NCBI GenBank assembly: GCA_903828035.1
Contig: CAIKKV010000707.1
Coordinates: 1-5,719 of the forward strand
Length of the DNA stretch: 5,719 nucleotides
Direction of reading: 5' to 3'
From: an uncultured bacterium
GTDB lineage: Bacteria; Verrucomicrobiota; Kiritimatiellia; CAIKKV01
How positions within the stretch are numbered: position 1 is the stretch's first letter; every line of letters begins with the position of its first letter. The notes beneath the pieces were generated by a model. The model searched no databases and had not been told where the DNA came from. It worked only from the letters and a program-made list of their open reading frames with translations. Positions 1 to 5,719 of this stretch are shown piece after piece. The translations under genes were made by a program, and so were the position numbers.

Positions 1-154
1 CCACCTGGCTGGCTGCAACCCCTGCCGTGTGGTGGTGGACAATGTCCGGAAGACCATCACGCTTTACAAGAAGGACGAGCCTTGCGAATTGCCCATCCAA
101 TTCCGGGATCGCCTGCATGAGGTTCTCCGCAAGAATTGGAAGAAAAAGAGCTGA
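1..154 (+). CDS. Zinc-finger (zf-HC2/ZAS) anti-sigma-like protein, C-terminal part
   Basis: Only the last 50 residues are in the window. The reading frame begins at position 2 and ends with TGA at 152-154. The fragment opens with HLAGCNPC, an HxxxCxxC motif that is the second half of the zinc-binding site in zf-HC2/ZAS anti-sigma factors. It is followed by a charged helical tail (an ELPIQFRDRLHEVL stretch, then a lysine-rich end) like the tail of small soluble members. No transmembrane segment follows the motif, so this would be a cytosolic type, which in known systems binds an ECF sigma factor and releases it on a stress or redox signal. The partner sigma gene would be expected just upstream, outside the window. 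A third cysteine lies in the tail (DEPCELP). The codons are more A/T-rich at the 3' end than in the efflux genes. The family call is fairly secure, but the anti-sigma role is inferred because the N-terminal half is not visible. Confidence 0.72.
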   Translation, partial: HLAGCNPCRVVVDNVRKTITLYKKDEPCELPIQFRDRLHEVLRKNWKKKS

Positions 155-205
155 GGAGACGATTTCCTGTAACTTTTTGATCGTTCGCGGGTCTAATCCT
201 TAAAG

Positions 206-212
206 AAGGAGG
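206..212 (+). promoter_or_regulatory. Strong Shine-Dalgarno site for the DUF6132 gene
   Basis: AAGGAGG is a near-perfect anti-16S match. It lies 5 nt before the ATG at 218 and 8 nt before a second in-frame ATG at 221, so either Met could be the true start. The 63-nt spacer between the anti-sigma-like gene and 218 holds this site. It shows no -35/-10 pair that I would defend and no strong terminator. Confidence 0.75.
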
Positions 213-217
213 CGGCC

Positions 218-385
218 ATGATGACGCGAATGCTGATTGGGGGAGTGGTGGGCGGGCTGGGCGGCTTTGCCCTTTACCGCTTCGTGGGCTGCTCGACCGG
301 AACGTGTCCGATCACCAGCAACCCCTGGATCAGCACGATCTGGGGTGTGGTCATGGGGGCCTTGATCGGCCGGGGATTTCATTGA
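218..385 (+). CDS. Small membrane protein, DUF6132 family
   Basis: This gene encodes 55 aa: MMTRMLIGG, then a glycine-rich hydrophobic segment (about residues 5-23), a short loop, and a second hydrophobic segment (about 39-52) ending GRGFH. The loop reads [14 protein letters not shown] and holds Cys25 and Cys30 in a CxxxxC arrangement. This [12 protein letters not shown] signature is what I recognise as the DUF6132 family, which is small, two-helix and without a known biochemical role. The GxxxG-like glycine spacing in the first helix suggests tight helix packing or oligomerisation. The start is supported by the strong ribosome-binding site at 206-212. The stop lies 11 nt before the first possible start of the next gene, so the two are surely co-transcribed. 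The conserved cysteine pair could bind metal or form a disulfide or persulfide, but that is inference. Family identification is good and function is unknown. Confidence 0.85.
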   Translation: MMTRMLIGGVVGGLGGFALYRFVGCSTGTCPITSNPWISTIWGVVMGALIGRGFH

Positions 386-386
386 T

Positions 387-391
387 AGGAG
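387..391 (+). promoter_or_regulatory. Shine-Dalgarno site preceding three consecutive ATG codons
   Basis: AGGAG is followed by ATGs at 394, 397 and 400. Spacings are 2, 5 and 8 nt respectively. The first ATG is too close for efficient initiation, so the second or third is favoured. The third gives MTTER, which resembles the usual start of the family. Confidence 0.65.
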
Positions 392-396
392 AAATG

Positions 397-627
397 ATGA
401 TGACAACGGAACGAGTTGTGCGGATGGTGGCGGGCGTTTTTGTGGTTACCAGCGTGTCGCTGGGCTACTGGGTGCATCCCGGCTGGTTTTTCTTCACCGG
501 CTTTGTGGGCTTGAACCTGTTCCAGTCGGCGTTCACCGGCTTTTGTCCGCTGGAGATCATTCTCCGGCGCTGCGGCGTGCCTTCCGCCGCCGGCGGCTGT
601 GGCAGCGACTGTGGCTGTGGGAAGTGA
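397..627 (+). CDS. DUF2892 (YgaP-like) inner-membrane protein with Cys-rich tail
   Basis: This gene encodes 76 aa from the ATG at 397. ATGs at 394 and 400 are alternatives, and ribosome-binding-site spacing argues against 394. The sequence [15 protein letters not shown], then [18 protein letters not shown], then [14 protein letters not shown] is the standard DUF2892 pattern of a short amphipathic start and two closely spaced hydrophobic helices (about residues 8-25 and 29-46). The same domain forms the membrane part of the rhodanese YgaP, but no rhodanese domain is present here. The C-terminus is unusual in ending [11 protein letters not shown]. With Cys50 (in GFCPLE) and Cys59 the protein has five cysteines (50, 59, 68, 72, 74). 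The clustered tail could bind metal or carry thiol/persulfide chemistry, which is inference. The stop lies 14 nt before the TolC-type gene, indicating a shared operon. An in-frame extension upstream to 304 overlaps the DUF6132 gene and lacks family similarity, so it was rejected. Confidence 0.87.
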   Translation: MMTTERVVRMVAGVFVVTSVSLGYWVHPGWFFFTGFVGLNLFQSAFTGFCPLEIILRRCGVPSAAGGCGSDCGCGK

Positions 628-641
628 AAGGATTGAACGGG

Positions 642-1991
642 ATGAAACGAATGACGGGATGGAGCCGGCTTCTGCCGGTTTTGGGTGTTTTGTTGCTGGT
701 TGCCAGCGCGCAGGCCGTGACGCTGGACGCCTGCATTGCCGCCGCGCTTCGCCAGAATCCCGATGTCCGCGCCGCCTCGGAGCGGGTGAAGGCCGCTCAG
801 GCGTCGCTCCGGGAGGCGCAGTCCGCCTATTATCCGCGGCTGGGCGCCTCCGCCGCCTACGCCCGGACGGATAACCCGCCGCAGGCGTTCATGATGCAGC
901 TGAACCAGCGGAGCGCCTCGCTGCAGTCCGACTTCAACAATCCTGAGGACACCGACAATCTTGCCCTCAGCCTCGGGCTGCAATACCGGCTGTTTGACTT
1001 CGGCCGGCGCGAACTGGACACGCGCATGGCGCGCGAAGGCTCCGAAATCTCACAGCTGGTGCTGCGGGGTCTTCAGAACGAATTGATCCACCAGGTGACC
1101 CGGGGGTATTACGCCGTGCTGCAGGCCGAGGCGTTTACCGCCGTGCGGGAGGAGACGGTCCAGACGCTGGAAGAGAGCCTTCGCGTGGCCCGCGAGCGGC
1201 TGGCCGCCGGCGGAGCCGTGAAGACGGACGTGCTGAACCTCGACGTGCAGCTGGCCCAGGCCAACGACGAGCTGATCCGGTCGCGCAACGGCGTGGCGCT
1301 CTCCCTGGCCGCATTGAACACCGCGATCGGCGCCGACCTCGCCGGCACGAACGACATGCCCGTGAAGATGGAGCTGCTGGCCGCAAGGCCCGAGGCGGTG
1401 ACAGATCCGGCTGTTGTCCGCGAGCGGCCCGAATATCTGGCCGCCGAGCAGATGGCGATTGTCCGGAATGCGGGCGTGCAGAAAGCCCGGAGGCAGTATG
1501 CGCCCGTCGTGAACGGATTCGGGTCCATGGATTGGAACAGCGGCGGCGCCTCCGAGTTTGAGCAGAGTTACATGGTGGGCGTGCAGGCCGAGGTGACACT
1601 TTTCGACGGCTTCCAGAGAAGCGCCGGCGTGGCGAACGCCGAAGCGCAGGAGCGGGCCGCCCGGGACGACGTGGACAAGGCTGCGAATAACCTCAAGCTG
1701 GACCTCGTGTCCGCTTCCCTTCAGGCCGGCGAAGCCTGGGACCGGCTGGCGGTGGCGCGCAAGAGCATCGAGAATGCCGAGGAGGCGCTCCGCATCACAC
1801 GGGAAAAATACAAGCTGGGCGCGGCCGATATTCCGGAGCTGCTGACCGCGCAGGTGGGCCTCTCCGGAACACGCACCCGGAACGTGGCCGCGCTTTATGA
1901 CTGCCTGACCGCGCTGTCGAACCTGGAGCGCGCGCGGGGGACGCTGGTGAAACAATACGCAAAAAATATTAACGGGGAGTCGATTCCGTGA
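642..1991 (+). CDS. TolC-family outer-membrane efflux protein
   Basis: This gene encodes 449 aa and is the outer-membrane exit duct of the tripartite pump. Residues 1-25 are a Sec signal peptide: the basic start MKRMTGWSR, a hydrophobic core, and an AQA cleavage site before VTLD. No lipobox cysteine is present, so it is TolC-like rather than OprM-like in lacking a lipid anchor. Two OEP repeats follow. Each has a beta-strand/turn motif (LFDFG at 117-121 and LFDGF at 320-324) and a long coiled-coil helix pair. The first pair contains GGAVKTDVLNLDVQLAQ (about 192-206). The second contains YKLGAADIPELLTAQ (390-404). Length is normal for the family. The ATG at 642 is chosen because it starts the signal peptide and has AAAGGA 9 nt upstream (627-632). 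The frame stays open to 543, but that extension overlaps the DUF2892 gene and would bury the signal peptide. The stop overlaps the adaptor start by 4 nt. The family is certain and the substrate is unknown. Confidence 0.95.
   Translation: MKRMTGWSRLLPVLGVLLLVASAQAVTLDACIAAALRQNPDVRAASERVKAAQASLREAQSAYYPRLGASAAYARTDNPPQAFMMQLNQRSASLQSDFNNPEDTDNLALSLGLQYRLFDFGRRELDTRMAREGSEISQLVLRGLQNELIHQVTRGYYAVLQAEAFTAVREETVQTLEESLRVARERLAAGGAVKTDVLNLDVQLAQANDELIRSRNGVALSLAALNTAIGADLAGTNDMPVKMELLAARPEAVTDPAVVRERPEYLAAEQMAIVRNAGVQKARRQYAPVVNGFGSMDWNSGGASEFEQSYMVGVQAEVTLFDGFQRSAGVANAEAQERAARDDVDKAANNLKLDLVSASLQAGEAWDRLAVARKSIENAEEALRITREKYKLGAADIPELLTAQVGLSGTRTRNVAALYDCLTALSNLERARGTLVKQYAKNINGESIP
1988..1991 (+). 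promoter_or_regulatory. GTGA stop/start overlap, translational coupling
   Basis: The TolC-type gene ends in TGA (1989-1991) inside the adaptor's GTG start (1988-1990). GGGGAG at 1974-1979, 8 nt upstream, is the ribosome-binding site. Such overlaps usually couple translation of partner subunits. They also decide the adaptor start, since the GTG immediately precedes a canonical cytoplasmic tail and membrane anchor. Confidence 0.8.
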
Positions 1992-3025
1992 CTGAAAAAC
2001 AGCAGGGCTATCTGAAGACGGCGGCGGGGCTGATTGTCCTGGCCGGGGTGATCGTGTGGAGCGTGGGCGCGGGCCGCGCCCGTGTCGAAGCGGGCCGCGT
2101 GGAAGTCAAACCCGGCGTGGAGGTTCCCAAAGGCGCCGACGCGTTCACGGTCAAAGCCGAATCCCTCTCGCCGCGCGTGGATGTGGTGGGCACCGTCTCG
2201 TCCGAGCGGCGCGTCAACCTCAGCGCGCGGATGTCGGCGTACGTGAAGGAAATTTTCGTGTCCGCGGGAAGCGCGGTCACAAACGGCCAGCCGCTGGCGA
2301 CGCTTGATGATCGTGAAATCCGCGAACAGGTGTCGGCGGCGGAGGCGCAGTTCAAGCAGGCGGAAACGGAGCTGAACCGGACCCGGCGGCTGTTTGAAGC
2401 CCAGTCCGCCACCGAGCAGTCCCTGACCGCCGCCCGATCGCTTTTCGAGGTGTCCCGCGCCCAGCTGGATCGCGCGAAGGTCATGCTGACCTATGCGAGG
2501 GTCGACTCCCCGCTGAACGGGTTCGTCACCGACCGCCGCGTCGAGCCCGGCGATCTGGCCAACCCGGGGCAGACGCTGCTGGCCGTTTATGATCCGCTGA
2601 ACATGCAGCTGGAGGTCCCGGTTCCCGTCCGGCTCCTGGACAAGCTGCCGATCGGCCAGAAGGTGGAGGTTACCCTCGATCGGCCGGCCGGGCGGTATGA
2701 GGGCCAGGTGCGCCAGATCGTCAGCGAGATCGATCCGCTGAGCCGCACCCAGCTGGTGAAGGTGCACATCGAGGGGATCGGCGGGCAGGTGTTGCCCGGC
2801 ACCTTCGGGCGCCTGTGGGTGGCGGACGACGCCCGCGAGGCGTTCATGATTCCTGCCACGGCCGTTTATTCGGTCGGCCAGATCGAAATGGCCCAGGTGG
2901 TTCAGGACGGGCGCGCGATCCGGCGCGCCGTGCGGACGGGCCTGCGCACCGGCGATCGGGTCGAGGTGCTGGCGGGGCTTGCCGCTGGCGACGCGGTTCT
3001 CGTGAACCCGGCGAAGGGGAACTAG
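1988..3025 (+). CDS. RND efflux periplasmic adaptor (HlyD/AcrA-like membrane fusion protein)
   Basis: This gene encodes 345 aa from a GTG start. The protein bridges the RND permease and the TolC-type duct in the periplasm. A short cytoplasmic tail precedes one hydrophobic helix (about residues 11-28). There is no lipobox cysteine, so it is probably held by an uncleaved anchor rather than by lipid as AcrA is. The domains follow the family order. The first lipoyl half contains VNLSARMSAYVKEIFVSAG (about 76-94) and GQPLATLDD. A helical hairpin spans about 108-165. The second lipoyl half is YARVDSPLNGFV (169-180) with VEPGDL. The beta-barrel spans about 203-282, with LPGTFGRLWV at 269-278. A membrane-proximal domain starts at MIPATAVY and runs to the end. 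The hairpin is short to medium, as in RND-type adaptors. Only 3 nt separate its stop from the permease ATG. HlyD-superfamily members also serve ABC pumps, but the downstream RND gene settles the pairing. Confidence 0.95.
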   Translation: MTEKQQGYLKTAAGLIVLAGVIVWSVGAGRARVEAGRVEVKPGVEVPKGADAFTVKAESLSPRVDVVGTVSSERRVNLSARMSAYVKEIFVSAGSAVTNGQPLATLDDREIREQVSAAEAQFKQAETELNRTRRLFEAQSATEQSLTAARSLFEVSRAQLDRAKVMLTYARVDSPLNGFVTDRRVEPGDLANPGQTLLAVYDPLNMQLEVPVPVRLLDKLPIGQKVEVTLDRPAGRYEGQVRQIVSEIDPLSRTQLVKVHIEGIGGQVLPGTFGRLWVADDAREAFMIPATAVYSVGQIEMAQVVQDGRAIRRAVRTGLRTGDRVEVLAGLAAGDAVLVNPAKGN

Positions 3026-3028
3026 GCC

Positions 3029-5719
3029 ATGGAGAGCGAACCCAAACATTCCATGGTGGGCGGGGTGATCGAGGCTTTCCTCAAGGGAAACCTGGCCGTC
3101 CTGCTGATCATCATCTCCCTGGTCGCCGGGGCGGCCGCGCTGTTCCTCACCCCGCGCGAGGAGGAGCCGCAGATCGTGGTTCCGCTGGCGGATGTGATGG
3201 TGTCCTATCCGGGCGGCTCCGCCCAGGAGGTCGAGCGGCTGGTTTCGTCCCGGCTCGAGCGGATGCTCTACCAGATCGACGGCGTGGAGTATGTCTATTC
3301 CATGTCCCGCCCCGGCATGGCGGTTGTCACGGTGCGGTTCACGGTCGGGCAGGATCGCGAGAAGAGCCTGATCAAGCTCTACAACAAGATCTTCCAGAAT
3401 ATCGACAAAACGACGCCCGGCATCGCCGGCTGGGTGGTGAAGCCGATCGAGATTGACGATGTGCCGATCGTGAACGTGGCGCTTTACAGCGACCGGTACG
3501 ACGAGCATGCGCTTTATCGCGTTGCCGAAGAGGTGGTCGGCCGGCTTCAGACCATTCCCAACACCGGCAACATCACGATTCACGGCGGCCGAAGCCGCCA
3601 GCTTCATGTGTACCTGGACATGGAGCGCCTTTCGGCCTACGGGCTCTCGCCGATGGAAGTGGCGGGCGCGCTGAAGGTTTCCAACGCCAAGGGGGAAAGC
3701 GGCGGGTTTGACCAGGGCAACGCCTCCGTGCGCGTCGAGGCGGGCCCCTTTTTAAGGAACGGCGACGAGGTTCGCAACCTCATGGTGGGGATCCATGCGG
3801 ACCGCCCTGTGTACCTGCGCGATGTGGCGCGGGTAGAGGACGGGCCGGCGGAGCAGCAGAGCTATAGCCGGATCGGCTTCGGGCCGGCCGCCGGAGCGGA
3901 GGCGGCGCACCTCGCGGGCGGCGCGTCCCTGCCCGCGGTCACGATCGCCGTCGCGAAGAAGAAGGGCAGCAATGCGGTCTGGGTTTCCCGCGAAGTCGAA
4001 TCCGCCCTGGGCGCGATGCGCGGGAAGATCATTCCGGATGAGATGCAAACCCGCGTGACGCGCGACTACGGCGAAACCGCGAATGACAAGGTCAACGGCC
4101 TCGTCGAGAGCCTGGTTGAGGCCATCATCACCGTCATCGTGCTGATCGCCGTCACCATGACCTGGCGGGTGAGCCTGATCGTGGCGCTGGCCATTCCGAT
4201 TACCTATTCCTTGACGCTCCTGGTGAATTATCTCGCGGGTTACACGATCAACCGCGTGACGCTGTTCGCGCTCATCCTGGCGCTTGGGCTGCTGGTGGAT
4301 GATCCCATCGTGGCGGTGGAAAACATTTACCGCCATCTTTCGATGAAGAAGTATCCGCGCCTGAAGGCCATCTCGATGGCCATGAACGAGGTGATGCCGC
4401 CCGTGATCCTGGCGACGCTGGCCGTGATCGCCGCGTTTCTGCCGCTGTTTTTCATCACGGGCATGATGGGCCCCTATATGCGCCCCATGGCGCTCAACGT
4501 GCCGCTGGCCATGCTGGCGTCGATGCTGGTGTCGTTCGCCATCACGCCCTGGGTTTCCGACAAGCTGCTGCGCGAAAAGACCGACGCGGTCGTCGAGGAG
4601 TTCGACGTCAAGCGAACGATGGGATACCGGATCTACAGCAAAGCCATGCGACCGTTCGCGGATTCCCGCCGCAACGGCGTGCTGCTGCTGGCCGGAACCG
4701 GCGTGCTGTTTGTCCTCTCGCTGATGCTGGTAAAGACCGGCGGGGTTCCGCTCAAGATGCTGCCTTTCGACAACAAGAACGAGTTCCAGATGCTTGTGGA
4801 CATGCCCGAATCGGCCACGCTGGAAACCACGGATGCCGTGGTGCGCGAGCTGGAGGACTATCTTCGCACGCTGCCCGAGGTGACCGACTTCACCTCCCTG
4901 GTGGGCGCCGGGTCGCCCATGGACTTCAACGGGCTCGTGCGCCACTATTATTTGCGGCAGGGGCCCCACGTGGCCGACATCCGGGTGAACCTGCTTCATC
5001 GCAGCAAGCGGATAATGGACAGCCATTCCATTATCCTTCGCATCCGGAACGAGGTGGACGCCATTGCCCGGCGCCGGAACGCGCTCGTCAAGCTGGTTGA
5101 AATTCCGCCGGGCCCGCCCGTTCTTTCGACGGTGGTGGCCGAGATTCGGGGACAGCCCCATCACGACTACAAGGATCTGATCGCGGCCGCCGGAGTGGTC
5201 AAGGGCTGGCTTGAGAAGGAGCCGGGCGTCGTGGATGCGGATGACACCGTCGAGGCCGACCAGGCGGAGTTCTTCTTCCGCGTGGATCGCGAGAAGGCCG
5301 GCCTGAACGGGATTTCCGCGGAGGATATCACCCAGACGCTCGCCCTTGCGCTGCAGGGGATGCCCGGAGGCACGCTTCACGATCCCGGGCAGCAGAACGA
5401 GGTGCCGATCGTGTTGCGGCTGCCGCGCGACAAGCGGTCCGATATCGCGTTGCTGAAGAACATTGTCGTGAAGGGGCGAAGCGGGCGCGCGGTTCAACTG
5501 GGCGAGCTGGGAAGCTTCGAAAGCGGGTCGGTCGAGAAGACGATCTTCCATAAGAACCTGGAGCGCGTGGTGTATGTGACGGCCGAAATGGCGGGGCGCG
5601 GGCCGGCCTATGCCGTGCTCAACCAGCAGAAGCACTTTGCCGAAAAGCCCCTGCCCGGCGGCCTGAGCCTCGACTGGCGGGGCGAGGGGGAGTGGAAGAT
5701 CACGCTGGATGTCTTCCGG
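3029..5719 (+). CDS. RND efflux permease subunit (AcrB/HAE-like), 3' end outside window
   Basis: This is an open frame of 897 codons with no stop. AAGGGGA at 3014-3020 lies 8 nt before the ATG. It is the proton-driven inner-membrane pump of the system. TM1 is at about residues 21-40, followed by the hallmark TPREEEPQI. A first periplasmic (porter/docking) loop runs to about 360. TM2-TM6 lie at about 362-508. TM7 (about 551-571) is followed by LKMLPFDNKNEFQM and the second periplasmic loop, which continues to the window edge. TM4 carries GLLVDDPIVAVENI with Asp424 and Asp425, equivalent to the AcrB proton-relay pair Asp407/Asp408. This favours the HAE-type side of the superfamily over heavy-metal CzcA types, which have a single Asp-Gly there. 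The usual DDA is DDP here. Full-length members are near 1,050-1,100 aa, so TM8-TM12 (roughly 170-200 residues) lie outside; this is a window cut, not a mutation. Substrate is unknown. Confidence 0.95.
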   Translation, partial: MESEPKHSMVGGVIEAFLKGNLAVLLIIISLVAGAAALFLTPREEEPQIVVPLADVMVSYPGGSAQEVERLVSSRLERMLYQIDGVEYVYSMSRPGMAVVTVRFTVGQDREKSLIKLYNKIFQNIDKTTPGIAGWVVKPIEIDDVPIVNVALYSDRYDEHALYRVAEEVVGRLQTIPNTGNITIHGGRSRQLHVYLDMERLSAYGLSPMEVAGALKVSNAKGESGGFDQGNASVRVEAGPFLRNGDEVRNLMVGIHADRPVYLRDVARVEDGPAEQQSYSRIGFGPAAGAEAAHLAGGASLPAVTIAVAKKKGSNAVWVSREVESALGAMRGKIIPDEMQTRVTRDYGETANDKVNGLVESLVEAIITVIVLIAVTMTWRVSLIVALAIPITYSLTLLVNYLAGYTINRVTLFALILALGLLVDDPIVAVENIYRHLSMKKYPRLKAISMAMNEVMPPVILATLAVIAAFLPLFFITGMMGPYMRPMALNVPLAMLASMLVSFAITPWVSDKLLREKTDAVVEEFDVKRTMGYRIYSKAMRPFADSRRNGVLLLAGTGVLFVLSLMLVKTGGVPLKMLPFDNKNEFQMLVDMPESATLETTDAVVRELEDYLRTLPEVTDFTSLVGAGSPMDFNGLVRHYYLRQGPHVADIRVNLLHRSKRIMDSHSIILRIRNEVDAIARRRNALVKLVEIPPGPPVLSTVVAEIRGQPHHDYKDLIAAAGVVKGWLEKEPGVVDADDTVEADQAEFFFRVDREKAGLNGISAEDITQTLALALQGMPGGTLHDPGQQNEVPIVLRLPRDKRSDIALLKNIVVKGRSGRAVQLGELGSFESGSVEKTIFHKNLERVVYVTAEMAGRGPAYAVLNQQKHFAEKPLPGGLSLDWRGEGEWKITLDVFR

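Noticed and set aside
154..178. Possible terminator: a short AGGAGA/TTTCCT hairpin with a 3-nt loop, followed a few bases later by five Ts.
   Set aside because: The stem is about 6 bp with a G-T pair and little GC, and the T-run is short and not adjacent to the stem. It is too weak to call a terminator.
586..597. Perfect 12-bp palindrome GCCGCCGGCGGC near the end of the DUF2892 gene.
   Set aside because: It encodes the Ala/Gly linker before the Cys tail. Such palindromes are common in GC-rich coding DNA, and no second copy was seen.
543..641. Upstream extension of the TolC frame to an ATG at 543.
   Set aside because: It would overlap the DUF2892 gene and place the clear signal peptide internally. 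The ATG at 642 has a well-spaced ribosome-binding site.
1895..3607. Minus-strand open frame of 570 codons opposite the adaptor and permease start.
   Set aside because: It lies antisense to two clearly recognised genes and spans their junction. Its translation is rich in His, Arg, Gly and Pro with no domain pattern, which is typical of the reverse strand of GC-rich coding DNA.
3881..3940. Ala/Gly-rich stretch in the first periplasmic loop of the permease (about residues 285-303), possibly an insertion.
   Set aside because: The frame and flanking motifs are intact, and similar flexible segments before PAVTIAVAKKKG are expected in this RND branch as I recall it. No repeat boundaries are visible.
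3752..5635. Minus-strand open frame of 627 codons opposite the RND permease.
   Set aside because: It has the same low-complexity His/Arg/Gln-rich shadow composition, no ribosome-binding site or family motif, and complete overlap with a conserved RND gene.

Overview
The window holds one run of same-strand genes from a Gram-negative, double-membraned bacterium with a GC-rich genome. The envelope type follows from a complete outer-membrane TolC-type channel, a periplasmic adaptor and an RND inner-membrane pump. Codon third positions are strongly G/C in the efflux genes. Phylum cannot be fixed from this sequence. Gene order and protein types would fit Verrucomicrobiota/Kiritimatiellota, deltaproteobacterial lineages or sulfur-oxidising proteobacteria, and I make no firm assignment.

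Layout, all on the + strand: (1) positions 1-154, the C-terminal 50 residues of a small zinc-finger anti-sigma-like protein carrying an HxxxCxxC motif; (2) a 63-nt spacer; (3) 218-385, a 55-aa membrane protein of the DUF6132 type; (4) 397-627, a 76-aa DUF2892 (YgaP-like) membrane protein with a cysteine-rich tail; (5) 642-1991, a TolC-family outer-membrane protein with signal peptide; (6) 1988-3025, an RND periplasmic adaptor (HlyD/AcrA-like) overlapping the TolC gene by 4 nt at GTGA; (7) 3029-5719, an RND permease open at the window edge, with 897 codons present and the last transmembrane bundle missing.

Gaps from the DUF6132 gene onward run from -4 to +14 nt, so these five genes almost certainly form one operon. 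Each has its own Shine-Dalgarno sequence. The last three encode a complete tripartite efflux pump: the permease takes substrate from the inner membrane or periplasm using proton flow, the adaptor bridges, and the TolC protein forms the exit duct. The permease keeps the Asp-Asp pair in TM4 typical of the HAE/AcrB side of the superfamily. The local motif is DDP rather than the usual DDA, and the substrate is unknown.

The two small cysteine-containing membrane proteins at the operon head, and the putative anti-sigma gene just before them, are the least ordinary part. They suggest, by inference only, a stress-responsive pump with possible links to thiol, sulfur or metal chemistry. I see no mobile element, CRISPR array, RNA gene or convincing terminator. 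Long open frames on the minus strand are shadows of GC-rich coding sequence.
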